Source: Pedobacter sp. Leaf170
GTDB taxonomy: Bacteria > Bacteroidota > Bacteroidia > Sphingobacteriales > Sphingobacteriaceae
DNA: 64,000 bases
Reading direction: 5' to 3'
NCBI RefSeq assembly: GCF_920984665.1
Contig: NZ_CAKLBP010000003.1
Location: 248,001-312,000 of the forward strand
Position 1 is the stretch's first letter. Every line of letters starts with the position of its first letter. A program made the position numbers and the translations under genes. Positions 18,960-28,367 of the stretch are shown piece by piece. The notes under the pieces were generated by a model that searched no databases, was not told where the DNA came from, and worked only from the letters and a program-made list of their open reading frames with translations.

Positions 18960-20432
18960 TTAATAGGCTCTTGCAAATAATACGCGTTGCGTAGATGGCT
19001 TACCAGAATAAATGCAGATTCCATCTTCTAACTTATTATCTAAAGGAATACAACGAATTGTAGCCTTAGTTTCTTCTTTTATTTTTTGTTCTGTTTCTGG
19101 AGTTCCATCCCAATGTGCCGAGATAAAACCGGCTTTATCATCAAGAAGCGTTTTAAATTCATCGTAACTATTTGCTTCAGTAATATGCGCATCGCGGTAA
19201 GCTAAAGCCTTATCAAACATTGCCTGTTGAATTTCTTCCAATAATTTAGCAATATAGATATCTAAACCTTCCTGCGGAACAGTTTGTTTGGTCTTTGTAT
19301 CGCGGCGGGCAATTTCTACCGTTTTGTTTTCAATATCTCTACCACCAATTGCAATACGAACCGGCACACCTTTCATTTCGTAATCTGCAAATTTAAAACC
19401 TGGACGCTGCGTATCTCTATCATCATATTTAACAGAAATACCAAAGCCTTTCAAACGCATACTTAGCTCATTAACATAAGCTGTTATTTTAGCTAAGTCT
19501 TCATCGTTTTTATAAATGGGAACGATTACCACTTGAATTGGCGCCAATTTAGGAGGAATTACTAATCCAGAATCATCACTATGTGCCATAATTAATGCAC
19601 CCATCAGGCGTGTTGATACGCCCCATGAAGTAGCCCAAACATGATCCAGTTTACCATCTTTACCCGTAAATTTAACATCAAAAGCTTTAGCAAAATTCTG
19701 ACCCAAAAAGTGTGAAGTTCCTGCTTGCAAAGCTTTGCCATCTTGCATTAAAGCTTCAATACAATAGGTGTCTAAGGCACCGGCAAATCTTTCGTTCGGC
19801 GATTTTCTTCCTCTAACAACAGGTACCGCCAACCAGTTTTCAACAAAATCAGCATAAATATGAAGCATACGTTCCGTTTCTTCGATAGCTTCTTCTGATG
19901 TTGCATGCGCCGTATGCCCCTCTTGCCATAGAAATTCTGCTGTACGTAAAAACAATCTAGTACGCATTTCCCAACGCACCACATTTGCCCATTGATTTAT
20001 TAAAATGGGTAAATCTCTGTAAGATTGAATCCAGCCTTTATAGGTGTTCCAAATAATGGTTTCGGAAGTTGGGCGAACGATTAATTCTTCCTCGAGTTTG
20101 GCACTCTCATCAACAACAATATTTCCATTACCATCATTTTTTAAACGATAGTGTGTTACTACAGCACATTCTGTTGCAAAGCCCTCAACGTGAGAGGCTT
20201 CCTTGGAAAAAAATGACTTTGGAATGAACAAAGGGAAATAGGCATTCTGATGACCCGTATCTTTAAACATTTTATCTAAAACGGCCTGCATTTTCTCCCA
20301 GATTGCGTAGCCATTTGGCTTGATTACCATACAACCGCGTACAGCAGAATGCTCTGCCAAATCTGCCTTTATAACGATATCATTGTACCATTGTGAGTAA
20401 TCTGCTTCTCTGCTTGTAATTTCTTTGCTCAT
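18960..20432 (-). CDS. proS: Prolyl-tRNA synthetase (short, archaeal/eukaryotic-like type)
   Basis: A 490-residue class II aminoacyl-tRNA synthetase that charges tRNA-Pro. The N-terminal catalytic domain includes [23 protein letters not shown] (motif 2 region) and [10 protein letters not shown]. The anticodon-binding domain follows at about 285-385, and the C-terminal extension ends in FARAY, as in the short ProS group with a terminal Tyr. There is no editing (INS) insertion between motifs 2 and 3, unlike the E. coli enzyme. A TAAATTTG box lies at 20484-20491 on the minus strand, 52 bases before the ATG. Confidence 0.95.
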   Translation of the reverse strand: MSKEITSREADYSQWYNDIVIKADLAEHSAVRGCMVIKPNGYAIWEKMQAVLDKMFKDTGHQNAYFPLFIPKSFFSKEASHVEGFATECAVVTHYRLKNDGNGNIVVDESAKLEEELIVRPTSETIIWNTYKGWIQSYRDLPILINQWANVVRWEMRTRLFLRTAEFLWQEGHTAHATSEEAIEETERMLHIYADFVENWLAVPVVRGRKSPNERFAGALDTYCIEALMQDGKALQAGTSHFLGQNFAKAFDVKFTGKDGKLDHVWATSWGVSTRLMGALIMAHSDDSGLVIPPKLAPIQVVIVPIYKNDEDLAKITAYVNELSMRLKGFGISVKYDDRDTQRPGFKFADYEMKGVPVRIAIGGRDIENKTVEIARRDTKTKQTVPQEGLDIYIAKLLEEIQQAMFDKALAYRDAHITEANSYDEFKTLLDDKAGFISAHWDGTPETEQKIKEETKATIRCIPLDNKLEDGICIYSGKPSTQRVLFARAY

Positions 20433-20483
20433 GTTATGTATTTGGAACGTAAATTGTGTGTTAAATAATGTGAAATTAAGCTA

Positions 20484-20491
20484 CAAATTTA
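20484..20491 (-). promoter_or_regulatory. Putative -7 box of proS
   Basis: TAAATTTG on the minus strand, a perfect TAnnTTTG match, implies a leader of about 45 bases. No convincing -33 TTG was seen at 19-21 bases. Confidence 0.45.
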
Positions 20492-20616
20492 TAAATTTAT
20501 GCCTACAAAACGATTGTTGAGATGAAGCATTAATTATAATGTTAATTAAGTGACTAACCTTTTATCGAAAATATCGTTTATTAATTATAGCACACACACA
20601 ACTAAATATAAACACA

Positions 20617-21645
20617 ATGAAACCAATTAAATTTTTACCCATTGTAATGATTGCAGCCGCTGGGTTGGTTGCATCATGCTCTACACCAAAATTGGCTCAA
20701 AATTCTTCAGCTGATGATGATGTTTACAACACCGTAGCGAAAGCTCGGGAAGTTGAATACCGTGCACCTGCACCACCGCAGCAGCAGCAACAACAGCAGT
20801 ATGCTCAAGGCGATCAGGATTACGATGAATATTATGGAACAAGTAATCCTTATTATGATATGGATTATTCTTCAAGAATAAATCGCTTTTATAATGGCTC
20901 TACTTTTAGAGGATACTATGACCCTTACTATGATAACTTTGCTTACGGAAACAACTTCGGGTATGGCAGTAGTTATGGAATAACCAATTATTTAGGTTAT
21001 GGTAACATGGGTTGGAATAACGGTTATGGCCTTGGCTGGGGCGGTGGTTGGTATGGAAACGGATGGGGCTATGGCAGCATCTGGAACAATCCTTATAACT
21101 TCGGCAACTTTGGTTACAACCCTTACTGGGGATGGAATTCTGGTTGGGGCTGGGGTATGAACTCTTATTATGATCGCTTCGGTTGGGGCGGCGGTGGCTG
21201 GTACGGTGGTGCCGGTTGGTTTGGTGTTGGAGGCGGCTATTACGGTGGCGGAAGTTACTCTAGCAATGGCAGACCAAGACCAAATAGAGATGGTGATAAC
21301 CGTGGCTCTTACGGAAGTACAGGTTCAAGAACGCCTATCAGTGGTGGCAATTACGGCAGACCAGCAGTTTCCACAAATAACTCAGGTCGCCCGGAAAGAT
21401 GGTCTAACGGAAACAATGGCAATACTATAAATAATGGTCAAAGCGGACGTACAAGTTCAAGACCATCTCGTGATGAAGGTTTCAGCAGACCGCAAATTCA
21501 ACAATCTCAACCACAACCACAAAGCAGACCAGACCGTGGAAGTTACAGTCCTCCACCATCATCATCAGGAAGCAGTGGCGGCGGTAGTTCTAGTGGCGGC
21601 GGCGGCGGTGGCGGCGGCAGACCAACAAGAGGTGGCGGCAGATAA
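20617..21645 (+). CDS. Gly/Tyr/Trp/Asn-rich low-complexity lipoprotein
   Basis: A 342-residue exported lipoprotein. The signal peptide ends in a lipobox (LVASC, Cys21). The mature protein is low complexity: a short Pro/Gln stretch at about 50-65, a core at about 75-210 dominated by Gly, Tyr, Asn and Trp (GWGWG, NPYW, GGGWYGG), and a Ser/Gly/Arg/Pro tail ending in a polyglycine run. No catalytic motif is seen. A cell-surface structural or aggregation-prone role is inference. Such genes are sometimes mislabelled through their proS neighbour; nothing here resembles a synthetase. The FadL-like gene follows after 27 bases, likely in the same transcript. Confidence 0.75.
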   Translation: MKPIKFLPIVMIAAAGLVASCSTPKLAQNSSADDDVYNTVAKAREVEYRAPAPPQQQQQQQYAQGDQDYDEYYGTSNPYYDMDYSSRINRFYNGSTFRGYYDPYYDNFAYGNNFGYGSSYGITNYLGYGNMGWNNGYGLGWGGGWYGNGWGYGSIWNNPYNFGNFGYNPYWGWNSGWGWGMNSYYDRFGWGGGGWYGGAGWFGVGGGYYGGGSYSSNGRPRPNRDGDNRGSYGSTGSRTPISGGNYGRPAVSTNNSGRPERWSNGNNGNTINNGQSGRTSSRPSRDEGFSRPQIQQSQPQPQSRPDRGSYSPPPSSSGSSGGGSSSGGGGGGGGRPTRGGGR

Positions 21646-21672
21646 TATTAACACATTCACACAATTTATAAG

Positions 21673-23190
21673 ATGAAACTTAGATCAATTTTTATTGTGG
21701 CAGGAATAGTTCTTGCCAGCAATTCTTTATATGCCCAATACACAAGTGATGTGCTACGCTTTTCGCAACCAGAACTTGGTACAACTTCAAGATTTAAAGG
21801 CTTAGGTGGTGCACAAACTGCTCTTGGTGGCGATGTTAGTTCATTATCAGGAAATCCTGCAGGTTTAGGTTTTTTCACTAAATCTGAATTTACCTTTACT
21901 CCAGAATTTAACAATTTTAAAACCGGTTCTGAATATTTAGGCAATAATTTATCTGATAAGAAAAGCAAAGCTGGAATTAACCAGGTTGGTTTAGTATTTT
22001 ATTCTCCAAAAAATAAATCAAAAGGTTCTAATTTGAACGATGGATGGGTTAGCGTAAATTTTGGTGTTGCTTATAACAAAACCAATAATTTCAATCAAAA
22101 CATCACCTATGGTGGTAGGAATACAAAAAGCTCAATGGCTGATTACTTCGCAAACATTGCAGGCACTACACCAGAGGCAAGTTTAGCATCTGGCTCATTA
22201 GAAAAAATGGCTTATGATAATTTCTTAATTGAATATGACCCTGCCGGCTATTTCCCAACAACTGCTTTAAATAATAATCAACAAAATATCATTACCCGCT
22301 CAGGTTCTCAATCTGAAGTAAATATTGGTATGGCTGGTAATTATGGCAATAAACTTTATCTGGGTTTATCATTAGGTTTAACAAACGTTAATTACAATTC
22401 TGATATTGCTTTCTCTGAAAATGGTAATAATTTAACATTTGCCGGTCAAGATCCTGTTTTTGTAAATGGAACTTACAGTTTAAATTATAATTCTATCCAA
22501 CAAACCAGAGGTAATGGTATAAACGCGAAACTTGGTGTGATTTACAAACCAGTAAACGAATTAAGATTAGGTTTAAGTTTGATTACACCAACGTGGTATA
22601 GCTTAACTGATAATTTTTCAGAAAACTTAAATACCAGGTTCAAGAGAGCTGATGGAACCAATGTACCTGAATACACAAATCCATTATCTAACTATAATTC
22701 TGAATACACGCTTAGAACACCTTACCGTGTTAATGGTGGTATAGCCTATATATTGGGTAATAGTGGTTTAATTACAGCAGATGCTGAATATGTTGATTAC
22801 AGCAGTATTTATTTTTCTTCTAATTTTAGTAATGAAACGATAAATACAAATCGTGATATTCAAGCTCTATATAAAGGCAATTTTAACTACAGAGCAGGTT
22901 TAGAATTTAAATTGGTTAATCAGTTTATGATTAGAGGTGGATATTCTTATTCAGGTAGCCCATACAAAAATTTAGATTTTACAACGCAAGCCTATAGCGG
23001 TGGTTTAGGATATCGTTTCGATAACTATTATTTAGATGTAACTTACAGACATACTAAATGGGATTCTACAAATTCTCCATACACGATTTCAGCAGATTAT
23101 CCTGATTATAGTTTTACAGGAGCCGGACCGACCGCAAACTTGAAAAACACTGCAGATAATGTTTTCTTAACTTTCGGCGTAAGATTTTAA
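21673..23190 (+). CDS. OMPP1/FadL-type outer-membrane transport protein
   Basis: A 505-residue beta-barrel protein with a signal peptide (LRSIFIVAGIVLASNSLYAQ). The N-terminal mature part (DVLRFSQPELGTTSRFKGLGGAQTALGGDVSSLSGNPAGLG) is the diagnostic hatch region of FadL-like channels: a conserved NPAG after an A/GLGGA segment. Amphipathic strands follow, ending in Phe (FLTFGVRF), the usual outer-membrane insertion signal. Members transport hydrophobic compounds; the substrate is unknown. It is convergent with the macroglobulin-like gene through a shared terminator. Confidence 0.85.
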   Translation: MKLRSIFIVAGIVLASNSLYAQYTSDVLRFSQPELGTTSRFKGLGGAQTALGGDVSSLSGNPAGLGFFTKSEFTFTPEFNNFKTGSEYLGNNLSDKKSKAGINQVGLVFYSPKNKSKGSNLNDGWVSVNFGVAYNKTNNFNQNITYGGRNTKSSMADYFANIAGTTPEASLASGSLEKMAYDNFLIEYDPAGYFPTTALNNNQQNIITRSGSQSEVNIGMAGNYGNKLYLGLSLGLTNVNYNSDIAFSENGNNLTFAGQDPVFVNGTYSLNYNSIQQTRGNGINAKLGVIYKPVNELRLGLSLITPTWYSLTDNFSENLNTRFKRADGTNVPEYTNPLSNYNSEYTLRTPYRVNGGIAYILGNSGLITADAEYVDYSSIYFSSNFSNETINTNRDIQALYKGNFNYRAGLEFKLVNQFMIRGGYSYSGSPYKNLDFTTQAYSGGLGYRFDNYYLDVTYRHTKWDSTNSPYTISADYPDYSFTGAGPTANLKNTADNVFLTFGVRF

Positions 23191-23209
23191 AAGAATAAAA
23201 TTTGAGTTT

Positions 23210-23243
23210 AAAAGTCCTGGTGAAAATCAGGACTTTTATTTTT
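23210..23243. terminator. Bidirectional terminator between convergent genes
   Basis: The stem AAAAGTCCTG/CAGGACTTTT (23210-23219 and 23228-23237) is followed by a T-rich tract on the plus strand and overlaps the minus-strand gene's stop codon. Confidence 0.8.
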
Positions 23244-25644
23244 TAACAGAAATTAGCTTTTCGCTATATACTGGTCCATTTTCTGTTACACCCTGAATAA
23301 TGATTTTAAAATCGCCTGTTAAATCACCAGTGGTGAAAATTAATGGTGTTTCGGCTTTATTATCTATTACAGTTTGATAGCTCCAGTAAATTGTGGCAAA
23401 ATTTATGGGTTCATTTTTATTGGTGATATCCGAAACATAAAATTCTTTCGGTAATTCTATGCCATTTAACACTAAAAAATTTGAACTTGTTTCTTTCTGC
23501 AAACACCCGGCATAAATAACCGTTCTGCCATTAGATGGATAAGTTTTTCCTTTTATGGGTAATGTACCAAAAGAATGATTATTGCAATTTAAAATTCCGT
23601 ATTGGCATACATAATCGCCACATTCATTTACACCTGTTATATTTTGAAAACCAATCGAATTATCGTTAGATTTTTTAATGGTTACTTCATTTAATTTAAT
23701 TCCATCAAAAGAAGATATATTTTCTGCCGATGCTAAAACATCCATCTTATTGAAGCTATTTTCAAATTTAAATTGCTTTAAAAAGGTTTTAATCTCATCA
23801 AAAGGTTCGCTGATTTTAACATTGTACAAAGCGGGATTTTTACCTCCGTAGCTTAACCAAATTTTCTGTGCAGATTCAGTAATCAAGCTATTGTAAGGCA
23901 GTTTAAAATAGCCTAAACTATCGGTAAAAACTTGATTTATATTACTTCCGGCAATTGTGGTAAGTTGCAAAGGAGATTTTATGAAATTTTTGCCTTTAGA
24001 AATAATTCCCGAATAATCTAACGAAGAAACATCGTTTTTTGCCATTATTTCGATATCTTTTTCATTAGGCCATTTATATTTACGCCAGCCTTTAATTAAT
24101 AAAACATCTTCCAGATAATTTAAGTCATTAAGCTTTATGCCTGAAACATTTTCAGGCAATAAACCCAAATTATTTTCTAAATAATTATAATCAACAATAT
24201 TTTTCTTGTTTGCGAGATTAACCCTGTTTGATTGTACAATAGCAATAGAAACTAATCCTTTATTACGACTTTTATCCGTTGGATTTAGTTTCAAATTAAG
24301 CTTAACACTATCCCTTGTTAAATACTGTTCTTTAGCCCCATCGATATCCAGCTTTTCTATTTTATCATAATGAGCAAAGAAAATCCGTTCAGCAATTGGA
24401 CGATACAGGCTATCTAATAAGGTGAGTACATTAATGCCTTTAGGAACAGAATCGAGTTTTATAGTAATTTTAGATGGCTTTGTAGGGCTTAAATTTATAT
24501 TGGCTAACGAATATAGATGCTCATAATTATGGATAACTACATGCGCTTCGGTTTTTACATTACTTTCGATAAAAAACTTAAGCTCATCATTTCCAACTGC
24601 GGCAGGAAATTTCACAATCGCACCAGAATTTAAGCTTTGCGGTAGTTCAAAATTCCCAATCAGAGTTTTATCTTTTATAAGTTTAACAATATACTTTACA
24701 TTTTTTTCGGGCGATAAATAAAACCAACCCATACCTGATGATTTAGTTACAATCGTATCCAGAACTTTATCATTGGCAAACAAAACACCTTTTGCGCTGA
24801 TGGCAGAACCTTCAATATCAGTTATCTCCCACCCTACCTTGCCTGGAATTCCGGTAACCATGTATCCACCTTCCGGATAAAAGTTTACCTTGTATTGAAC
24901 CGACTGATTAAATGGAAGTTCAATTTTTGCATACCGGATGTGTTTGTCCTTTTTAACAGTAACTGAGATGATATTATTTTCAGCAGTAATTTTATCAGCG
25001 GGAAAATCAATCATAACCTCACCAATTATGCTGGTTTTCGATTTTCCGCTAAGCAAAATCTTATGCTGCTTTCCAATTACATAACTTACCTCTGCATTTG
25101 GAATAAAACGATTATCACCGCTTAGTATCTTCAGCAAAACAGATCCATTGCCGGTTTTTTCGTCTTTAGTTTTAAAAACAGACAAGTTAGCGGTTAAGGG
25201 ATTTACTTTATTAGATTTTACAGCAATGGATTGTACAAACTCTACATCTGGCTTGCCATTAAGTTTTATATTAGTGTGTGCAATAAACTTAAAATTTCCG
25301 TTGAGGATAGAATCTGGCAACCTCAAATTACCCAAAACGAAGCCCTTTTCAATTAAAAACTTCTTTTGTAACACTATCGAACTATCTGCATCGCTAAGCA
25401 GCGATAAATATAAAGTGTGGTAGTTGCTTAAATCGGTCGCAGTTTTTAGCAGATAACCCGTAAACCAAACCTGATCATTATTGGTGTATACATTTTTATC
25501 AAAGTGGACAAAAAGAGTTGATGAAATGTTTTTTGAGGAATACCTATCTAAAACATTTGCAATACTATCGGCCTTATTTACCTGAGCATTTATTTTTGCT
25601 GAAAATAGTAAAATGATAAAAAAAACAGGTAATTTCTTAAGCAT
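23236..25644 (-). CDS. Large secreted macroglobulin-like (MG2-type) protein
   Basis: An 802-residue exported protein with a signal peptide ending in INAQ. The region at about 40-150 (FVHFDKNVYTNNDQVWFTGYLL) is typical of the MG2-like beta domains found in a large Bacteroidota family related to alpha-2-macroglobulins and TonB-receptor N-terminal domains. A middle part repeats beta-sandwich patterns. At about 650-710 comes a cysteine-bearing segment (GVNECGDYVCQYGILNC) that resembles a degenerate TonB plug, with no barrel after it. The function is unknown; an envelope assembly or peptide-binding role is speculative. Confidence 0.65.
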   Translation of the reverse strand: MLKKLPVFFIILLFSAKINAQVNKADSIANVLDRYSSKNISSTLFVHFDKNVYTNNDQVWFTGYLLKTATDLSNYHTLYLSLLSDADSSIVLQKKFLIEKGFVLGNLRLPDSILNGNFKFIAHTNIKLNGKPDVEFVQSIAVKSNKVNPLTANLSVFKTKDEKTGNGSVLLKILSGDNRFIPNAEVSYVIGKQHKILLSGKSKTSIIGEVMIDFPADKITAENNIISVTVKKDKHIRYAKIELPFNQSVQYKVNFYPEGGYMVTGIPGKVGWEITDIEGSAISAKGVLFANDKVLDTIVTKSSGMGWFYLSPEKNVKYIVKLIKDKTLIGNFELPQSLNSGAIVKFPAAVGNDELKFFIESNVKTEAHVVIHNYEHLYSLANINLSPTKPSKITIKLDSVPKGINVLTLLDSLYRPIAERIFFAHYDKIEKLDIDGAKEQYLTRDSVKLNLKLNPTDKSRNKGLVSIAIVQSNRVNLANKKNIVDYNYLENNLGLLPENVSGIKLNDLNYLEDVLLIKGWRKYKWPNEKDIEIMAKNDVSSLDYSGIISKGKNFIKSPLQLTTIAGSNINQVFTDSLGYFKLPYNSLITESAQKIWLSYGGKNPALYNVKISEPFDEIKTFLKQFKFENSFNKMDVLASAENISSFDGIKLNEVTIKKSNDNSIGFQNITGVNECGDYVCQYGILNCNNHSFGTLPIKGKTYPSNGRTVIYAGCLQKETSSNFLVLNGIELPKEFYVSDITNKNEPINFATIYWSYQTVIDNKAETPLIFTTGDLTGDFKIIIQGVTENGPVYSEKLISVKK

Positions 25645-25695
25645 ATAATAATTGGATGTTGCTTAAAAATGCTCATATTATTTTATAAATGGAAA

Positions 25696-27528
25696 CTAAA
25701 TAAGTCCTTGTAAAATGCCGCCCTGCTCTGCCATGCGATTAATTTTAGCTTCTACAGTTGCATCTTTAATCAATTCTGGCGCATGGTGTGGTTTTTTGCG
25801 GGCATCAATAATCATCGAACCCTTACAACCCCAGTGCTTATCGATTGTAAAATCATTAATACCATAAATATCTGCTGCCGGATTACTTCTTGTAAATGCT
25901 ACCCAAACCAAATTATTTGTTGTTGCAGCTGTAAATTCAGAATCATCGGCAATTACAATTAACGGCAAGCCTGATAAATCTTTATCAATTAAAGAGATAT
26001 TTAATTTGGCAATCTCTGCTGCAGTTTTTTCAGCGTTTTGATATTTATCAGCCTGTAAAACTAAAACACCAGGCATTGCAATTTTAGGCTTAGAAAATCC
26101 TTCAGCGAGAACTAAGTCAGGAAGTTCATTCCAAAGTGCTCGTTTTTTATTCCCGGCTGCCGCGATAACAACTTTTGAACCACTATTTAATCCGGCGCCG
26201 CTATAATCTAAAGTATCTATCGTAGTATTGGTATAAAAGTGCAAATCTGTTTTTAAATCTATTCGTTCTAAAACATGCTGAATAAATTCTTCAATATGAT
26301 GTGTGCTTAACGCCTCATTATCTTCCTTCGCCGCAATAAAGAGATATTTAGCTAAGCTTAACTGGTTTTTACCTAAAATATGATTCGCAATCGTTAAAAT
26401 TTCTTGAGGTTTTCGCTCCTTCAGATATGGAGTATACCTTTCGCTACCGATAGCAAAAAGTAATGGATGTACACCTGCGGCATCTACCGCATGAACTTCT
26501 TTCAATCCATGAATTTCCTGAGGAATGGCAGAACCAGTAATTTCATGAATTAAGGCACCGAAACTTGTATCTTCCTGAGGCGGTCTACCAACTACGGTAA
26601 ACGACCAAATCGCATCCTTTTTATGGTAAACGTTATGTACTTTCATTAAAGGAAAAGGATGCGTTAAGCTATAATAACCTAAATGGTCGCCAAAAGGCCC
26701 TTCGGGCTTATTCTCATTTGGATAAACTGTTCCGGTGATGATGAAGTCTGCATCAGCTGAAATACAAAAACCTTCATCATCATAAAAGTATCTGAATCTT
26801 CTTCCACCCAGTGCACCTGCAAATGTCATTTCAGATAAACCCTCTGGCAATGGCATAACAGCCGCAAGCGGATGCGAAGGTGGCCCACCTACAAAAATGC
26901 TTACTTTAAGTGGAATCCCTAATGCGTTAGCTTTAGATTGATGAACACCGATACCACGATGAATTTGATAATGCAAGCCTATTTCTTTGTCTTGAATGTA
27001 ATCGTTTCCACCAAGTTGAATGCGATACATGCCAAGATTAGCATTTAAAACACCAGGTTTATCAACATCTTCGGTGTAAACTTGAGGCATAGTAACAAAC
27101 GGACCACCATCCATTGGCCAATTTACAATTTGAGGTAATTTGCTGATATCTGTTTTCAGGAAATTACGTTTTGCCGAAGGCGTTTTCATTGGCAAAGCAG
27201 ATAGTGCTGTAAGGGCCGAACCAGCGTATTTGAAAGGCTTTTTAAGCGCTTTCATTGGATCTGAACGCAACCCAACCAACTGTTGAACTTTCGGTAAAGT
27301 ATCTCGAAAGATAAATTTGGAGCGTTCTAAAGTGCCGAATAAATTAGAAACTGCCGGGAAAGGACTTCCCTTAACTTTTTCGAAGAATATAGCCGGACCA
27401 TTATTTTCATAAATGCGTAAATGGATTGCAGCCATTTCTAAATATGGGTCGACTTCCTCTTTTATCCTAAGTAAATGACCATGCTTTTCTAAATCGGTAA
27501 TGCATTCTGCTAAACTTTTATACGCCAT
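25696..27528 (-). CDS. UbiD-family prenylated-FMN decarboxylase
   Basis: A 610-residue UbiD-like protein. Recognisable are GPAIFFEKVKGSPFPAVSNL, GGDFGDHLGY-like EGPFGDHLGYYS, and RPPQEDTSFGALIHEITG with the Arg and Glu residues expected at the active site. The family decarboxylates aromatic or alpha-beta unsaturated acids using prenyl-FMN made by UbiX, which is encoded at 48.9-49.5 kb in this window. At this length it resembles the menaquinone-associated Bacteroidota form; the exact substrate is not proven. The start is taken at the third codon (MAYKSLAEC). A TATCTTTG box sits only 3 bases upstream at 27532-27539, so either transcription starts very close or translation starts further in. Confidence 0.85.
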   Translation of the reverse strand: MAYKSLAECITDLEKHGHLLRIKEEVDPYLEMAAIHLRIYENNGPAIFFEKVKGSPFPAVSNLFGTLERSKFIFRDTLPKVQQLVGLRSDPMKALKKPFKYAGSALTALSALPMKTPSAKRNFLKTDISKLPQIVNWPMDGGPFVTMPQVYTEDVDKPGVLNANLGMYRIQLGGNDYIQDKEIGLHYQIHRGIGVHQSKANALGIPLKVSIFVGGPPSHPLAAVMPLPEGLSEMTFAGALGGRRFRYFYDDEGFCISADADFIITGTVYPNENKPEGPFGDHLGYYSLTHPFPLMKVHNVYHKKDAIWSFTVVGRPPQEDTSFGALIHEITGSAIPQEIHGLKEVHAVDAAGVHPLLFAIGSERYTPYLKERKPQEILTIANHILGKNQLSLAKYLFIAAKEDNEALSTHHIEEFIQHVLERIDLKTDLHFYTNTTIDTLDYSGAGLNSGSKVVIAAAGNKKRALWNELPDLVLAEGFSKPKIAMPGVLVLQADKYQNAEKTAAEIAKLNISLIDKDLSGLPLIVIADDSEFTAATTNNLVWVAFTRSNPAADIYGINDFTIDKHWGCKGSMIIDARKKPHHAPELIKDATVEAKINRMAEQGGILQGLI

Positions 27529-27552
27529 GCACAAAGATAAATGCTGAAGAAC

Positions 27553-27602
27553 AAAAAAGCCACAGATTAGCAGATTTAAAACGAAATCTACAAATCTGTG
27601 GC
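27553..27602 (-). terminator. Terminator of dps
   Basis: GCCACAGATT pairs with AATCTGTGGC across a 24-base loop that contains an inner AGATTT/AAATCT pairing. TTTTTT follows on the minus strand. Confidence 0.75.
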
Positions 27603-27618
27603 ATGAAATACTATTATC

Positions 27619-28098
27619 TTATTTTTTACCTGCAAACGAGCGAAGCATCCAGGTATTTTTTTCTTTAAATTGCATAAAGCGGTTTACCATATCGTTTGAA
27701 CCATCATCCCCTGCTTTATCAGTTTCATCCAATAATTGGCGCTCAATATCTATTAAAGTTGCCATATCTTGTAAAATTTCATCAACCATATCCATGTCTT
27801 TCATGCCAATGGTGTTTACCTCTTTAATTTGCGATTCTTTGATGTAATCGGCAAAACGACTATGAGGTGGCTTGCCTAAGGTTAAAACACGTTCTGCAAT
27901 TTCATCGATAGTTAATTGCGCATTTGTATACAACTCCTCAAACTTTACATGTAAGGTAAAAAAATTCTGACCTTTAACATTCCAGTGGCAACCTCTTAAT
28001 TTTTGGTAGTGGATATGATAATTTGCCAAATAATCATTCAGAAGATCAACCACAGGTTTTACTTCTTTTTCATTTAAACTTATCTCTTTAGCGTCCAT
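27619..28098 (-). CDS. dps: Dps-family ferritin-like DNA-protection protein
   Basis: A 159-residue Dps/MrgA-like protein. The ferroxidase-site pattern is visible as LRGCHWNVKGQNFFTLHVKFEELYTNAQLTIDEIAERVLTLG, with His, Asp and Glu spaced as in the family. Dps dodecamers oxidise and store iron and protect DNA under starvation and peroxide stress. The start is taken at MDAKEISLNEKE rather than 12 codons upstream, because family members begin just before the first helix. The upstream region is shared with the divergent LysM gene, 269 bases away. Confidence 0.9.
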   Translation of the reverse strand: MDAKEISLNEKEVKPVVDLLNDYLANYHIHYQKLRGCHWNVKGQNFFTLHVKFEELYTNAQLTIDEIAERVLTLGKPPHSRFADYIKESQIKEVNTIGMKDMDMVDEILQDMATLIDIERQLLDETDKAGDDGSNDMVNRFMQFKEKNTWMLRSFAGKK

Positions 28099-28367
28099 TT
28101 TTATATTTATATTTAATGTCTCTCTAACAAACAAATAAACTAAAAGTTTCGCGTAAAGTTTAATTTAAACAATACCGTAATTATATGTTCGTTTAATAAT
28201 CATGGCTGCTAAAAACAGCACATTGTTACATAAATATAATTCATAAAAAATCTGGGAAAAGCATTACTTAATCGTATTTCAAACCGCAAAAAACCTATTC
28301 TAAGTTCAGTTGGTTTTAATATTATTCGTATAATTGCTACCCTTTATAAAAATTTAGATAAAAATAA

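Noticed and set aside
21170..21676. Open frames of 86 and 80 codons inside the low-complexity lipoprotein gene
   Set aside because: They are alternative frames of a repetitive Gly-rich gene; the main frame has signal peptide and lipobox.
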